This document shows positions 1-5,749 of a DNA stretch of 5,749 nt, one piece after another (position 1 is the first letter of the stretch; each line of letters opens with the position of its first letter). The notes under the pieces were generated by a model. That model made no database searches and had not been told where the DNA came from. It saw only the letters and a list, made by a program, of their open reading frames with translations. The translations under genes were made by a program, and so were the position numbers. The stretch is from positions 1 through 5,749 of the forward strand of contig CABUPZ010000122.1 in the NCBI GenBank assembly GCA_902493585.1, written 5' to 3'. This DNA comes from an uncultured Fusicatenibacter sp. GTDB lineage: Bacteria; Bacillota; Clostridia; Lachnospirales; Lachnospiraceae.

Positions 1-22
1 TCCACAACATTTCTTAAATAAA

Positions 23-72
23 CTGTATATAGTATCGCCAGAAAACGGGAGGATGCTATATACAGCTTTTTT
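23..72 (+). terminator. Hairpin plus T-run: terminator or attenuator ahead of the radical SAM gene
   Basis: Bases 23-36 (ctgtatatagtatc) pair with 52-65 (gatgctatatacag) over 14 positions with a single T-G wobble. The loop is 15 bases, and a run of six T follows at 67-72. This is the layout of a Rho-independent terminator, although the stem is A/T-rich and so of uncertain strength. Only 31 bases separate the T-run from the ATG at 104, which leaves no room for a separate promoter, so read-through from an upstream transcript is the simplest way to express the downstream genes. A partial terminator after a highly expressed upstream gene would fit. The loop carries a GGGAGG run, but it directly abuts the ATG at 53 and cannot serve it. 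Confidence 0.6.
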
Positions 73-87
73 ATATGCCAAAACCGG

Positions 88-94
88 AAAGGAG
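88..94 (+). promoter_or_regulatory. Ribosome binding site that sets the radical SAM start at 104
   Basis: AAAGGAG lies nine bases upstream of the ATG at 104, an ideal distance. The earlier in-frame ATG at 53 touches its purine run with no spacer and sits inside the hairpin stem, so 104 is the better start. Confidence 0.8.
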
Positions 95-103
95 AACTCA
101 CCA

Positions 104-1285
104 ATGGAACCAATGGAAGACGCATCTACCGTGGAGCGTATGCTTCTCGAACGTGCAAAACATATGCATACACCGGCGAATGGCAGCATTGAGCTGCTCC
201 CGCTGTGCAATATGAACTGCGATATGTGTTACGTTCGTCTGAGCCGTGAAGAGATGGAGAGCAAGGGACGACTGCGTACAGCGGACGAATGGCTGGAAAT
301 CGGAAGACAGATGCAGAAGAGCGGCGTCCTCTTTCTGCTGCTGACCGGTGGAGAGCCGCTCCTTTTTCCGGATTTTCGAAAACTCTACCTGGGCTTGAAA
401 GAACTCGGCATGATTCTGACGATCAACACAAACGGCACACTGATCGATGAGGAGATGGCGGCGTTTTTCGGAAAGCATAAGCCGCGGCGTGTGAACATTA
501 CCCTCTACGGTACAGACGAGGAAACTTACAAAAATCTGTGTCACTACCCCGGTGGATTCGAGAAGACCATGAGAGGGATTCGTCTTCTGCGGGAAAACGG
601 TGTGGATGTAAAGATTGGAGGAAGCCTTGCAAAGGCGAACCAAAAAGATCTGGAGCGCCTGATTGCAATCGGGGAGGAACTGGAGATTCCGGTGCGTGTG
701 GACACCTATATGCTTCCGGCGACCAGGGAGAGGGAAACGCCTTACGATATGCAGGCGCGGCTGAATCCGGAGGAAGCGGCTCAGGCGCGAGTCTATGCGC
801 TGAAACAGGAGATGGGACCGGAGCTGTTCGCCCAGTACGTGGCCCAGTCTGTCTGGCTGGCGGATCATCCACAGCCGGCGAAAGAGGAGGCCGGGCATAT
901 GGCATGTATGGCGGGACGATGTTCCTTTACGATCAACTGGCAGGGGGAGATGCGTCCCTGTGTGATCCTTGCAAAGCCGGCGGCTTCCGTTTTTGAAGTG
1001 GGATTTGACAAAGCCTGGAAGTATCTTGTGGAAGAGACAGGAAAGATCCTGCTCAGCGCCAGGTGCAGCGTATGTCAGATGCGCCATTTGTGCCGTACCT
1101 GCGCGGCGAGCGCGCTTTTGGAGACAGGAAGTTACGATGGAGTGCCGGACTATATGTGCCGGTATGCCACGGAATCCCTGAGACTTCTGCGGGAGGAATG
1201 GGAAAAGATGCCAAAGAACCACATGCACTTTGAACCAGAGGAATCTCAGGAAGCGACTGTAACAGAAGAAAAAGAACAGGAGTGA
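104..1285 (+). CDS. Radical SAM/SPASM domain protein, probable peptide-modifying enzyme
   Basis: This 393-residue protein is expected to cleave S-adenosylmethionine reductively and start radical chemistry on a substrate, most likely a peptide. The radical SAM cluster motif is C35-x3-C39-x2-C42 followed by Tyr43. The SAM-binding GGEP motif is at 82-85 and a TNG strand motif at 109-111. The C-terminal third is a cysteine-rich SPASM domain: C268, C273, G281-x4-C286, then C321-x2-C324-x5-C330-x2-C333 and C352. This pattern fits two auxiliary iron-sulfur clusters, with x2 where the family usually has x3 in the last pair. The tail is acidic. SPASM enzymes include makers of sactipeptides, ranthipeptides and cyclophane peptides, and also anSMEs, so the exact reaction cannot be read from sequence. 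No RRE/PqqD-like domain fits in the short N-terminus. The stop is seven bases before the next start, so the two genes are probably cotranscribed. The protein is cytoplasmic. Confidence 0.92.
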   Translation: MEPMEDASTVERMLLERAKHMHTPANGSIELLPLCNMNCDMCYVRLSREEMESKGRLRTADEWLEIGRQMQKSGVLFLLLTGGEPLLFPDFRKLYLGLKELGMILTINTNGTLIDEEMAAFFGKHKPRRVNITLYGTDEETYKNLCHYPGGFEKTMRGIRLLRENGVDVKIGGSLAKANQKDLERLIAIGEELEIPVRVDTYMLPATRERETPYDMQARLNPEEAAQARVYALKQEMGPELFAQYVAQSVWLADHPQPAKEEAGHMACMAGRCSFTINWQGEMRPCVILAKPAASVFEVGFDKAWKYLVEETGKILLSARCSVCQMRHLCRTCAASALLETGSYDGVPDYMCRYATESLRLLREEWEKMPKNHMHFEPEESQEATVTEEKEQE

Positions 1286-1292
1286 TCAGAAA

Positions 1293-2219
1293 ATGGAAAA
1301 AATATTTCAAATTGGTGATTTTATCTTCCGTCTCTGCTATCCAGAGGAGATCACACCGCCTCCAAACTTTCTTCTGTTTGAACGCAGAAACCATACCGAT
1401 TTCATACCCATCCGGAAAGCACATTCTGAAGCGGACAGATGTGAAAATACAGTCGGTCATTCTGCCGGGAAATGGGAATACACCTATGAAATCCAGGTAT
1501 CCGAAACGCTGCCGCAGCCTGCAGGAAAGGTGATTGCGCGCCGCCCGGATTTGGTGGCTTTTTGTGAAGGCAGCAGGGAAAGTCGTCTGATCGGAGTCAA
1601 AGGGACGGAAGGCTACTATGCCTGTTACCGGGAGACCGGTCCGGAACGTGCGGAGGTGATTCTTGCCAGGGACAGGATCCAGGGGCTTCATATTGATCCG
1701 GCGTTCACATCCCTCCTGGCTTTGGAGCGCCGCCTGATCCAGAAAGACAGCCTGGTGCTTCACTGTGCTTATACAATCTGCCGCAATGAGGCGATTCTCT
1801 TTTCCGCTCCGTCGGAGACAGGAAAAACCACCCAGGCGAATCTCTGGGAAAAATACCGGGGCAGCCGCACGGTCAACGGAGACCGGGCGCTTCTCGGAAC
1901 GATTGACGGCCACTGGAACGCCCAGGGATGGCCGGTCTGCGGAACCTCTGAGGTGTGCAGCAACGAAGTCTTTCCAATCCGCGCTATCGTCATGCTGAGC
2001 CAGGCAAAAGAAAATCACGCAGAACGGCTGTCTCCCGGACAGGCTTTTCCGCTTCTGTACAGCCAGATTACCGTGAACCGATGGAACATGGAGGATCATA
2101 TCCGTGCAATGGACTTAATGGAAAAGCTGCTGGCGGAAATTCCCGTCTATCACCTTGGTTGTACGATATCCGAGGAAGCAGTGGAATGCCTGGAGAATAT
2201 TTTGCAGAAAGATGTATGA
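1293..2219 (+). CDS. HPr kinase/PEP carboxykinase-like P-loop protein, putative peptide kinase
   Basis: This 308-residue protein has a C-terminal half resembling the HPrK/PEP-carboxykinase fold. A P-loop APSETGKTT lies at 172-180 with K178 as the likely phosphate-binding lysine. It is followed by NGDR at 195-198, where D197 sits where the family has its catalytic/metal aspartate. Residues 1-150 are not recognised and look like a mixed beta-rich domain. The P-loop is unusual: the first Gly is Ala172 and the second position often held by Gly is Glu175. It is not the canonical HprK of carbon catabolite control, because I see no HprK N-terminal domain or the family's usual C-terminal signature. 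Related HPrK-like kinases in lasso-peptide clusters (paeninodin PadeK, ThcoK) phosphorylate the precursor, which suggests, by context only, a peptide-tailoring role. AGGAG lies ten bases before the ATG. The gene is tightly spaced after the radical SAM gene and 46 bases before the transporter. Confidence 0.75.
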   Translation: MEKIFQIGDFIFRLCYPEEITPPPNFLLFERRNHTDFIPIRKAHSEADRCENTVGHSAGKWEYTYEIQVSETLPQPAGKVIARRPDLVAFCEGSRESRLIGVKGTEGYYACYRETGPERAEVILARDRIQGLHIDPAFTSLLALERRLIQKDSLVLHCAYTICRNEAILFSAPSETGKTTQANLWEKYRGSRTVNGDRALLGTIDGHWNAQGWPVCGTSEVCSNEVFPIRAIVMLSQAKENHAERLSPGQAFPLLYSQITVNRWNMEDHIRAMDLMEKLLAEIPVYHLGCTISEEAVECLENILQKDV

Positions 2220-2265
2220 GTCTGCGTCAGAAGCAATTTTGTGAAAGGATACTAGGAGGAGTGAA

Positions 2266-4056
2266 ATGGACGAAGAGAACAAAATGGAACACAAAAACCC
2301 TGCCTTCGAATCTCTGGATATTCTGATTTCCCGATGGAAGGACGGGACCTTTGGGGAGATCATTGACGACTGGAAGTGGATTTTCAGCTACAGCGCCCGC
2401 TATAAGGGTGCGATTGTCTTCTATATAATTCTTGGAATTTTCAGCACCTCCATGGGACTGGTGAGCAGCGTCGCCAGCAAGTATCTGATCGATATTATCA
2501 CAGGCTATGATACCAGCAGGCTCTGGGTTGTGATTGCGGTTATGGTGGGCAGCACGACGTTCAGCCTGATTTTCGGAAGTATCATCAGCCGGATTTCCAC
2601 AAAGCTGAGTATTGATATCAATAACGACATCCAGGCGGATATTTTTGACAAGATCGTGGATGCCGACTGGCTGGAACTGAACAAATACTCCAACGGAGAT
2701 ATCCTGAACCGGTTCAACGGGGATATCGGAACGGTCAGCAGCAATGCGATCAGCTGGCTTCCGACGATCCTCATCGCGATTTACAATTTTATTGCCACGT
2801 TCTTTGTAATTCTCCATTACGATTGGATTATGGCAGTGATCGCACTTGCCAGCGCGCCGTTTATGCTTCTGATGTCCAGGTTTATGATAAAGAAACAGAG
2901 AGACTACAGCAAGAAAGTCCGGGAAATGAGCAGTGATCTGATGACTTTTGAGGTGGAGACAATCTATAATTTCGATACGATCAAGTCCTTTGGAATCGCG
3001 CCGCATTACAGCAAAAAAATGCGTTGGTGGCAGGGAAAGTTCAAGGACATCAGTCTGAAATACAATATGTTTTCCATTAAGACGAATATTCTGATGTCCG
3101 TCATGGGAACACTTGTGCAGTTTACTGCCTTTGGGTATTGTCTGTTTCGTCTGTGGAACGGTGATATCACTTATGGAACCATGACGCTGTTCCTGCAGCA
3201 GAGAAGCAGTCTCTCCTCAGCGTTCAGCAGGGTAGTCTCAATCATTCCATCGTTTCTGAACAGCTCGGTATCTGCCCACCGGATCCGTGAGCTTGTGCAG
3301 CTTCCCAGAGAAGTACATATCCCGGAGAGCAGTGAGATGGACCGGTATTCTGCGGATGGATTCCGTGTACAGATGGAGCATGTGAATTTTTCTTATCTCA
3401 AAGGGACACATGTCATCACAGATTCCGCCTTTGAGGCGAATCCGGGAGAGATCGTCGCGCTTGTGGGTCCGTCCGGCGAAGGAAAGACGACGATGATTCG
3501 TCTGATCCTGGGTCTGGTACGTCCGCAGGATGGCAGCGTCCGCCTTTGCGCGTCGGACGGAAAAGCGATCACGATGAATGCGGAAACAAGACATTTGTTT
3601 GCCTATGTCCCTCAGGGAAATACAATTATCTCCGGAACCATCGCGGAAAATATGCGTATGGTGAAGGAGGATGCCACGGACGAGGAAATTATTGACGCGC
3701 TCAAGGTGTCCTGTGCCTGGGATTTTGTGGAAAAGATGCCGGATACGATCAACAGCAATGTAGGCGAACGGGGACGCGGGCTGTCGGAAGGACAGGCGCA
3801 GAGGATCGCAATAGCCAGAGCAGTTCTGAGGGATGTTCCGGTGCTGCTGCTGGATGAGGCGACCTCAGCGCTGGATGTGACGACGGAGCGGAATGTTCTG
3901 AGAAACATTGTCCGTCAGCATCCCAACAAAACCTGTATTGTCACCACACACCGGCCGAGCGTACTGAATCTCTGCCAGAGAGTTTACCGTGTGATGGAGA
4001 CGAAGGTGACGGAGCTGAGCGAGGAGGAATCCAGCCGTATGGCGATGGATTTCTGA
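2266..4056 (+). CDS. ABC exporter half-transporter (membrane domain fused to ATPase)
   Basis: This 596-residue protein has the usual exporter layout of a six-helix membrane domain followed by a nucleotide-binding domain. Hydrophobic segments are visible near 48-70, 86-106, 165-205 (two helices) and 275-305. The ATPase part shows an A-loop Tyr377, Walker A GPSGEGKT at 401-408, Q-loop Gln450, signature LSEGQ at 506-510, Walker B VLLLD ending at D530 with catalytic Glu531, a D-loop SALD and H-loop His562. All catalytic positions are kept; only the signature departs from LSGGQ. It probably works as a homodimer in the cytoplasmic membrane and exports a peptide or modified product. The roughly 45 residues before the first helix are too few for a C39 leader peptidase domain, so any leader removal needs another protein. 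AGGAGG at 2254-2259 sits six bases before the ATG, a very strong site. General lipid or drug export cannot be excluded. Confidence 0.93.
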   Translation: MDEENKMEHKNPAFESLDILISRWKDGTFGEIIDDWKWIFSYSARYKGAIVFYIILGIFSTSMGLVSSVASKYLIDIITGYDTSRLWVVIAVMVGSTTFSLIFGSIISRISTKLSIDINNDIQADIFDKIVDADWLELNKYSNGDILNRFNGDIGTVSSNAISWLPTILIAIYNFIATFFVILHYDWIMAVIALASAPFMLLMSRFMIKKQRDYSKKVREMSSDLMTFEVETIYNFDTIKSFGIAPHYSKKMRWWQGKFKDISLKYNMFSIKTNILMSVMGTLVQFTAFGYCLFRLWNGDITYGTMTLFLQQRSSLSSAFSRVVSIIPSFLNSSVSAHRIRELVQLPREVHIPESSEMDRYSADGFRVQMEHVNFSYLKGTHVITDSAFEANPGEIVALVGPSGEGKTTMIRLILGLVRPQDGSVRLCASDGKAITMNAETRHLFAYVPQGNTIISGTIAENMRMVKEDATDEEIIDALKVSCAWDFVEKMPDTINSNVGERGRGLSEGQAQRIAIARAVLRDVPVLLLDEATSALDVTTERNVLRNIVRQHPNKTCIVTTHRPSVLNLCQRVYRVMETKVTELSEEESSRMAMDF

Positions 4057-4067
4057 CAGCTGGACAG

Positions 4068-4083
4068 CGGCAGGATTCTGCCG
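4068..4083 (+). other. Small perfect hairpin between exporter and peptidase genes
   Basis: cggcag at 4068-4073 pairs perfectly with ctgccg at 4078-4083 around a GATT loop, in the 61-base gap between the exporter stop and the peptidase start. No T-run follows, so it is not a terminator. It could stabilise or separate mRNA segments, but it may be incidental. Confidence 0.35.
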
Positions 4084-4104
4084 AATATGCCGGGGCATAG
4101 TTTC

Positions 4105-4110
4105 AGGAGG
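4105..4110 (+). promoter_or_regulatory. Ribosome binding site that sets the peptidase start at 4118
   Basis: A perfect AGGAGG ends seven bases before ATG 4118. The in-frame TTG at 4112 would be only one base away and is rejected as the start. Confidence 0.8.
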
Positions 4111-4117
4111 ATTGCAA

Positions 4118-4570
4118 ATGACGAGAACGGTAGATACAAGGGAATATCTGGATGTGCTCCGGGGACTGACCGAGGAAGGAAGAGAAGTTTCTCTCCTGAT
4201 TTCCGGCAGCAGTATGGCGCCATTTCTGATTCACGGCAGGGACTCTGTGTATTTTCGAAAGCCGGACCGGGAGCTGAAAAAAGGGGATATTGTATTTTTT
4301 CAGCGGGAATCCGGCCGGTATGTGATGCACCGGATCTGCAGGGTGAAAAAAAGCGGGTATTATCTGGTAGGGGATGGACAGACAGAGGTGGAAGGGCCCA
4401 TCCGGAAAGAGCAGATTTTTGGTCTGATTTACTGCGTCAAAAGAAAGGGCAGAAAAATTCAGCCGGGAGATTTCTGGTGGGAATTTTTTGCTCATGTGTG
4501 GCTTCTTTTCCGTCCCATTCGTCCGGCGCTGACAGGAGCATACAGCTTTTTCCGGCATATTCGCCGATGA
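4118..4570 (+). CDS. Small S24/S26-type serine protease (signal-peptidase-like), candidate leader peptidase
   Basis: This 150-residue protein resembles the S26 signal peptidase family. SGSSMAPFL at 29-37 matches the G-x-S-M-x-P box and places the nucleophile at Ser32. MHRI at 70-73 puts His71 where bacterial type I signal peptidases have Lys, as in the SipW/Sec11 type that uses a Ser-His arrangement. GDG at 85-87 supplies the conserved Asp86 region. GD at 56-57 followed by IVFF is the typical strand after the nucleophile box. It lacks the usual N-terminal membrane anchor, because residues 1-28 are polar and charged. The tail at 118-145 is rich in Trp, Phe and Leu and could associate with membrane. 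Such a protein could cut a leader or precursor for the neighbouring exporter, which has no peptidase domain of its own. That role is inferred. A LexA/S24-type regulator is less likely, since there is no DNA-binding domain. Confidence 0.8.
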   Translation: MTRTVDTREYLDVLRGLTEEGREVSLLISGSSMAPFLIHGRDSVYFRKPDRELKKGDIVFFQRESGRYVMHRICRVKKSGYYLVGDGQTEVEGPIRKEQIFGLIYCVKRKGRKIQPGDFWWEFFAHVWLLFRPIRPALTGAYSFFRHIRR

Positions 4571-4627
4571 ATGCTTCTGCAGGAGCAAAGGAATAACGCT
4601 TATAAAAGAAAGTCAAAGGAAAAGCAA

Positions 4628-4707
4628 AAAAAAGCTGAGAAAAAATACAGAGAACTCATCGGATGACAGAATGCATCTGGTGAGTTTTTTATATTTTCAG
4701 CTTTTTT
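4628..4707 (+). repeat. Outer inverted repeat wrapping the operon terminator
   Basis: An A-run with GCTGA at 4628-4638 is complementary to TCAGC plus a T-run at 4697-4707 (11 pairs), enclosing the main terminator stem. It gives a second T-run (4702-4707) and would let the RNA fold into a longer nested structure. Confidence 0.6.
4653..4690 (+). terminator. Rho-independent terminator of the cluster
   Basis: The left arm 4653-4665 (aactcatcggatg) pairs with 4674-4686 over 13 positions, two of them T-G wobbles, around an eight-base loop. It is followed by a run of T that reaches 4690. It lies about 80 bases after the peptidase stop, marks the end of the four-gene unit and isolates it from the recombinase gene downstream. 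Confidence 0.88.
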
Positions 4708-4750
4708 CAGTATCATTTTGTCATTAAATTCACTCTTTGAGAATTAGCCA

Positions 4751-4759
4751 TGTTAAAAT
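4751..4759 (+). promoter_or_regulatory. Candidate extended -10 promoter for the recombinase
   Basis: TGTTAAAAT fits TG-n-TAAAAT, an extended -10 with one mismatch to TATAAT. It lies about 90 bases upstream of the recombinase ATG and downstream of the cluster terminator. The best -35-like match (TTCACT, 4729-4734) is at a poor 19-base distance. Confidence 0.3.
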
Positions 4760-4808
4760 AGTAGGACAAAATTGAGTTGTAATAGAATTTTTTAAATGTG
4801 GAAGGGAA

Positions 4809-4817
4809 TGATATAAA
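4809..4817 (+). promoter_or_regulatory. Second candidate extended -10 promoter for the recombinase
   Basis: TGATATAAA fits TG-n-TATAAA, five of six matches to TATAAT with the TG extension. It sits 29 bases before the recombinase ATG, leaving a short leader. No good -35 box is seen, only a T-run near 4788-4793. Confidence 0.35.
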
Positions 4818-4846
4818 AAACTATTGCAAACAGAAAGGAATTAAGA

Positions 4847-5689
4847 ATGGAGAGCGTAGAGAAAACAGAAAACATGAAACTTTTTGAATTATATTTGCTT
4901 GAAAGAGAAAATGCTCCTGCAACCATACAGAAGTATAAGACAGACGTGAGGACCTTTTTCCGTTATCTGGGAGACAGCCAGGAGATTACAAAAGAATGCC
5001 TGATAAAATACAAAAATTGGCTGATTGAAAATTATGCACTGAGCAGTGTAAATTCTATGCTGGTTGCCCTCAATCAATATCTCGTCTGTATCGGTCTGGA
5101 ACGTTGGAAACTCCGGAGAGTAAAAACACAGCGGAAAATTTATGAGGATGAACAGAAAGAACTGAGCACAGAAAATTATTTCCGGTTGATCGAGGCTGCG
5201 CGAGAGGAAGGAAAAGAACGGCTTGCTCTGATGATGGAAACCATGTGTTCTACGGGGATTCGGGTCAGTGAACTGAACTTTTTTACTGTGGAGAGTGTCA
5301 GCAGCGGAATCGTGCGGGTATGGAATAAGGGAAAATATCGTCTGGTGGTACTTCCTGAGAAACTTTGTATGAAATTAAAACTGTACATCAGAGAACAGAA
5401 ACTGCAGTCCGGCATGGTGTTTGTCACAAGAAACGGGAAACCGGTGGACCGTTCCAATATATGGAGGGAAATGAAAAGACTGTCGGAAAAAACAGGGATT
5501 GCCGGAGAGACTATTTTTCCTCACAACCTGAGGCATCTTTTTGGAAGAACGTTCTTTCATCTCACGAGAAATCTTGTTTTACTTGCGGATATTTTAGGAC
5601 ACAGCAGTCTGGAGGTTACCAGAATCTATGCGTCGGACGGGATTGCGTCATGGAGGGAAAAGATTGAACAGTTGAATCTTGTGGTTTGA
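4847..5689 (+). CDS. Tyrosine recombinase/integrase (XerC/D-like)
   Basis: This 280-residue site-specific recombinase has two parts. Residues 10-95 form an N-terminal SAM-like core-binding domain, and 106-280 form the catalytic domain. All catalytic positions are visible: Arg139 in STGIRVSEL, Lys161 in the beta-hairpin NKGK, His226-x-x-Arg229 in HNLRH, His252 in LGHSS and nucleophile Tyr261 in RIYA, with the standard nine-residue spacing from His252. The length is typical for a complete short Xer-type enzyme. It lacks the arm-binding domain of lambda or Tn916-type integrases. The start is supported by AAAGGA seven bases upstream. The gene is more A/T-rich than the preceding four and follows a terminator, so it is probably separately expressed and possibly acquired. 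It may integrate an element or invert a nearby segment; the target site is not identified. Housekeeping XerC or XerD is less likely given the context and divergent motifs. Confidence 0.92.
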   Translation: MESVEKTENMKLFELYLLERENAPATIQKYKTDVRTFFRYLGDSQEITKECLIKYKNWLIENYALSSVNSMLVALNQYLVCIGLERWKLRRVKTQRKIYEDEQKELSTENYFRLIEAAREEGKERLALMMETMCSTGIRVSELNFFTVESVSSGIVRVWNKGKYRLVVLPEKLCMKLKLYIREQKLQSGMVFVTRNGKPVDRSNIWREMKRLSEKTGIAGETIFPHNLRHLFGRTFFHLTRNLVLLADILGHSSLEVTRIYASDGIASWREKIEQLNLVV

Positions 5690-5696
5690 AAAATTC

Positions 5697-5741
5697 ACAT
5701 AATAATAGTTATGTTGTATTTATGCTGTCATTTACATAATA
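5697..5741. repeat. Short acataa-type repeats just after the recombinase gene
   Basis: acataa at 5697-5702 faces ttatgt at 5709-5714 as a six-pair inverted repeat with a six-base centre. acataata recurs directly at 5734-5741. The size resembles a tyrosine recombinase core site, but the stretch is A/T-rich, so chance is plausible. No terminator or gene is seen in the last 60 bases. Confidence 0.25.
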
Positions 5742-5749
5742 TCAAAACC

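Noticed and set aside
53..103. Upstream in-frame ATG at 53 as start of the radical SAM gene
   Set aside because: Its purine run touches the ATG without a spacer, the ATG lies in the hairpin stem, and ATG 104 has a well-placed AAAGGAG.
98..1228. Long minus-strand open frame opposite the radical SAM gene
   Set aside because: It lacks recognisable motifs, while the + strand frame has all radical SAM and SPASM motifs; it is an antisense shadow.
1053..2099. Minus-strand open frame across the radical SAM/kinase junction
   Set aside because: It spans two well-supported + strand genes and their junction, and its translation shows no family features.
2220..2265. Possible precursor peptide or promoter between kinase and exporter genes
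   Set aside because: Only 46 bases, with no credible coding frame; it contains little besides the exporter ribosome binding site.
2216..2326. Short frame starting with ATGA overlap at the kinase stop
   Set aside because: It has only a weak ribosome binding site, runs into the exporter in another frame, and its translation is just the exporter start read out of frame.
4087..4596. Alternative + strand frame over the peptidase gene
   Set aside because: The 4118-4570 frame has the AGGAGG site and the Ser and His protease motifs; the other frame shows none.
1..5749. CRISPR array, tRNA, rRNA or insertion sequence ends
   Set aside because: No regularly spaced repeats, cloverleaf or rRNA-like sequence, and no transposase or terminal inverted repeats were seen.

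Overview
The window looks like chromosomal DNA of a gut-type Firmicute, most likely Clostridia/Lachnospiraceae. This is inferred from strong AGGAGG-type ribosome binding sites, moderate base composition, short intergenic gaps, and the protein types present. No species can be named. All five convincing genes lie on the + strand.

Bases 1-4690 hold what reads as one transcription unit. It opens with a hairpin plus T-run (about 23-72) that looks like a terminator or attenuator of something upstream of the window. Then follow a radical SAM/SPASM enzyme (104-1285), a protein with an HPr-kinase/PEP-carboxykinase-like P-loop domain (1293-2219), a full-length ABC exporter half-transporter (2266-4056) and a small S26-type Ser/His signal-peptidase-like protein (4118-4570). 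A strong intrinsic terminator follows (4653-4690). This gene set (radical SAM peptide modifier, putative peptide kinase, exporter without its own C39 peptidase, separate serine protease) is what one would expect of a cluster that makes, trims and exports a ribosomally made, post-translationally modified peptide (RiPP). No precursor peptide gene is visible in the window. The leading terminator-like hairpin suggests it may lie just upstream. The product and the order of reactions are inferred, not shown.

Bases 4691-4846 are an A/T-rich intergenic stretch with candidate extended -10 promoters. Bases 4847-5689 encode a complete XerC/D-like tyrosine recombinase, visibly more A/T-rich than the preceding genes and separated from them by the terminator. 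It is therefore probably an independent unit and possibly a sign of mobility or DNA inversion at the cluster edge. The last 60 bases are A/T-rich with short acataa-type repeats and no gene.
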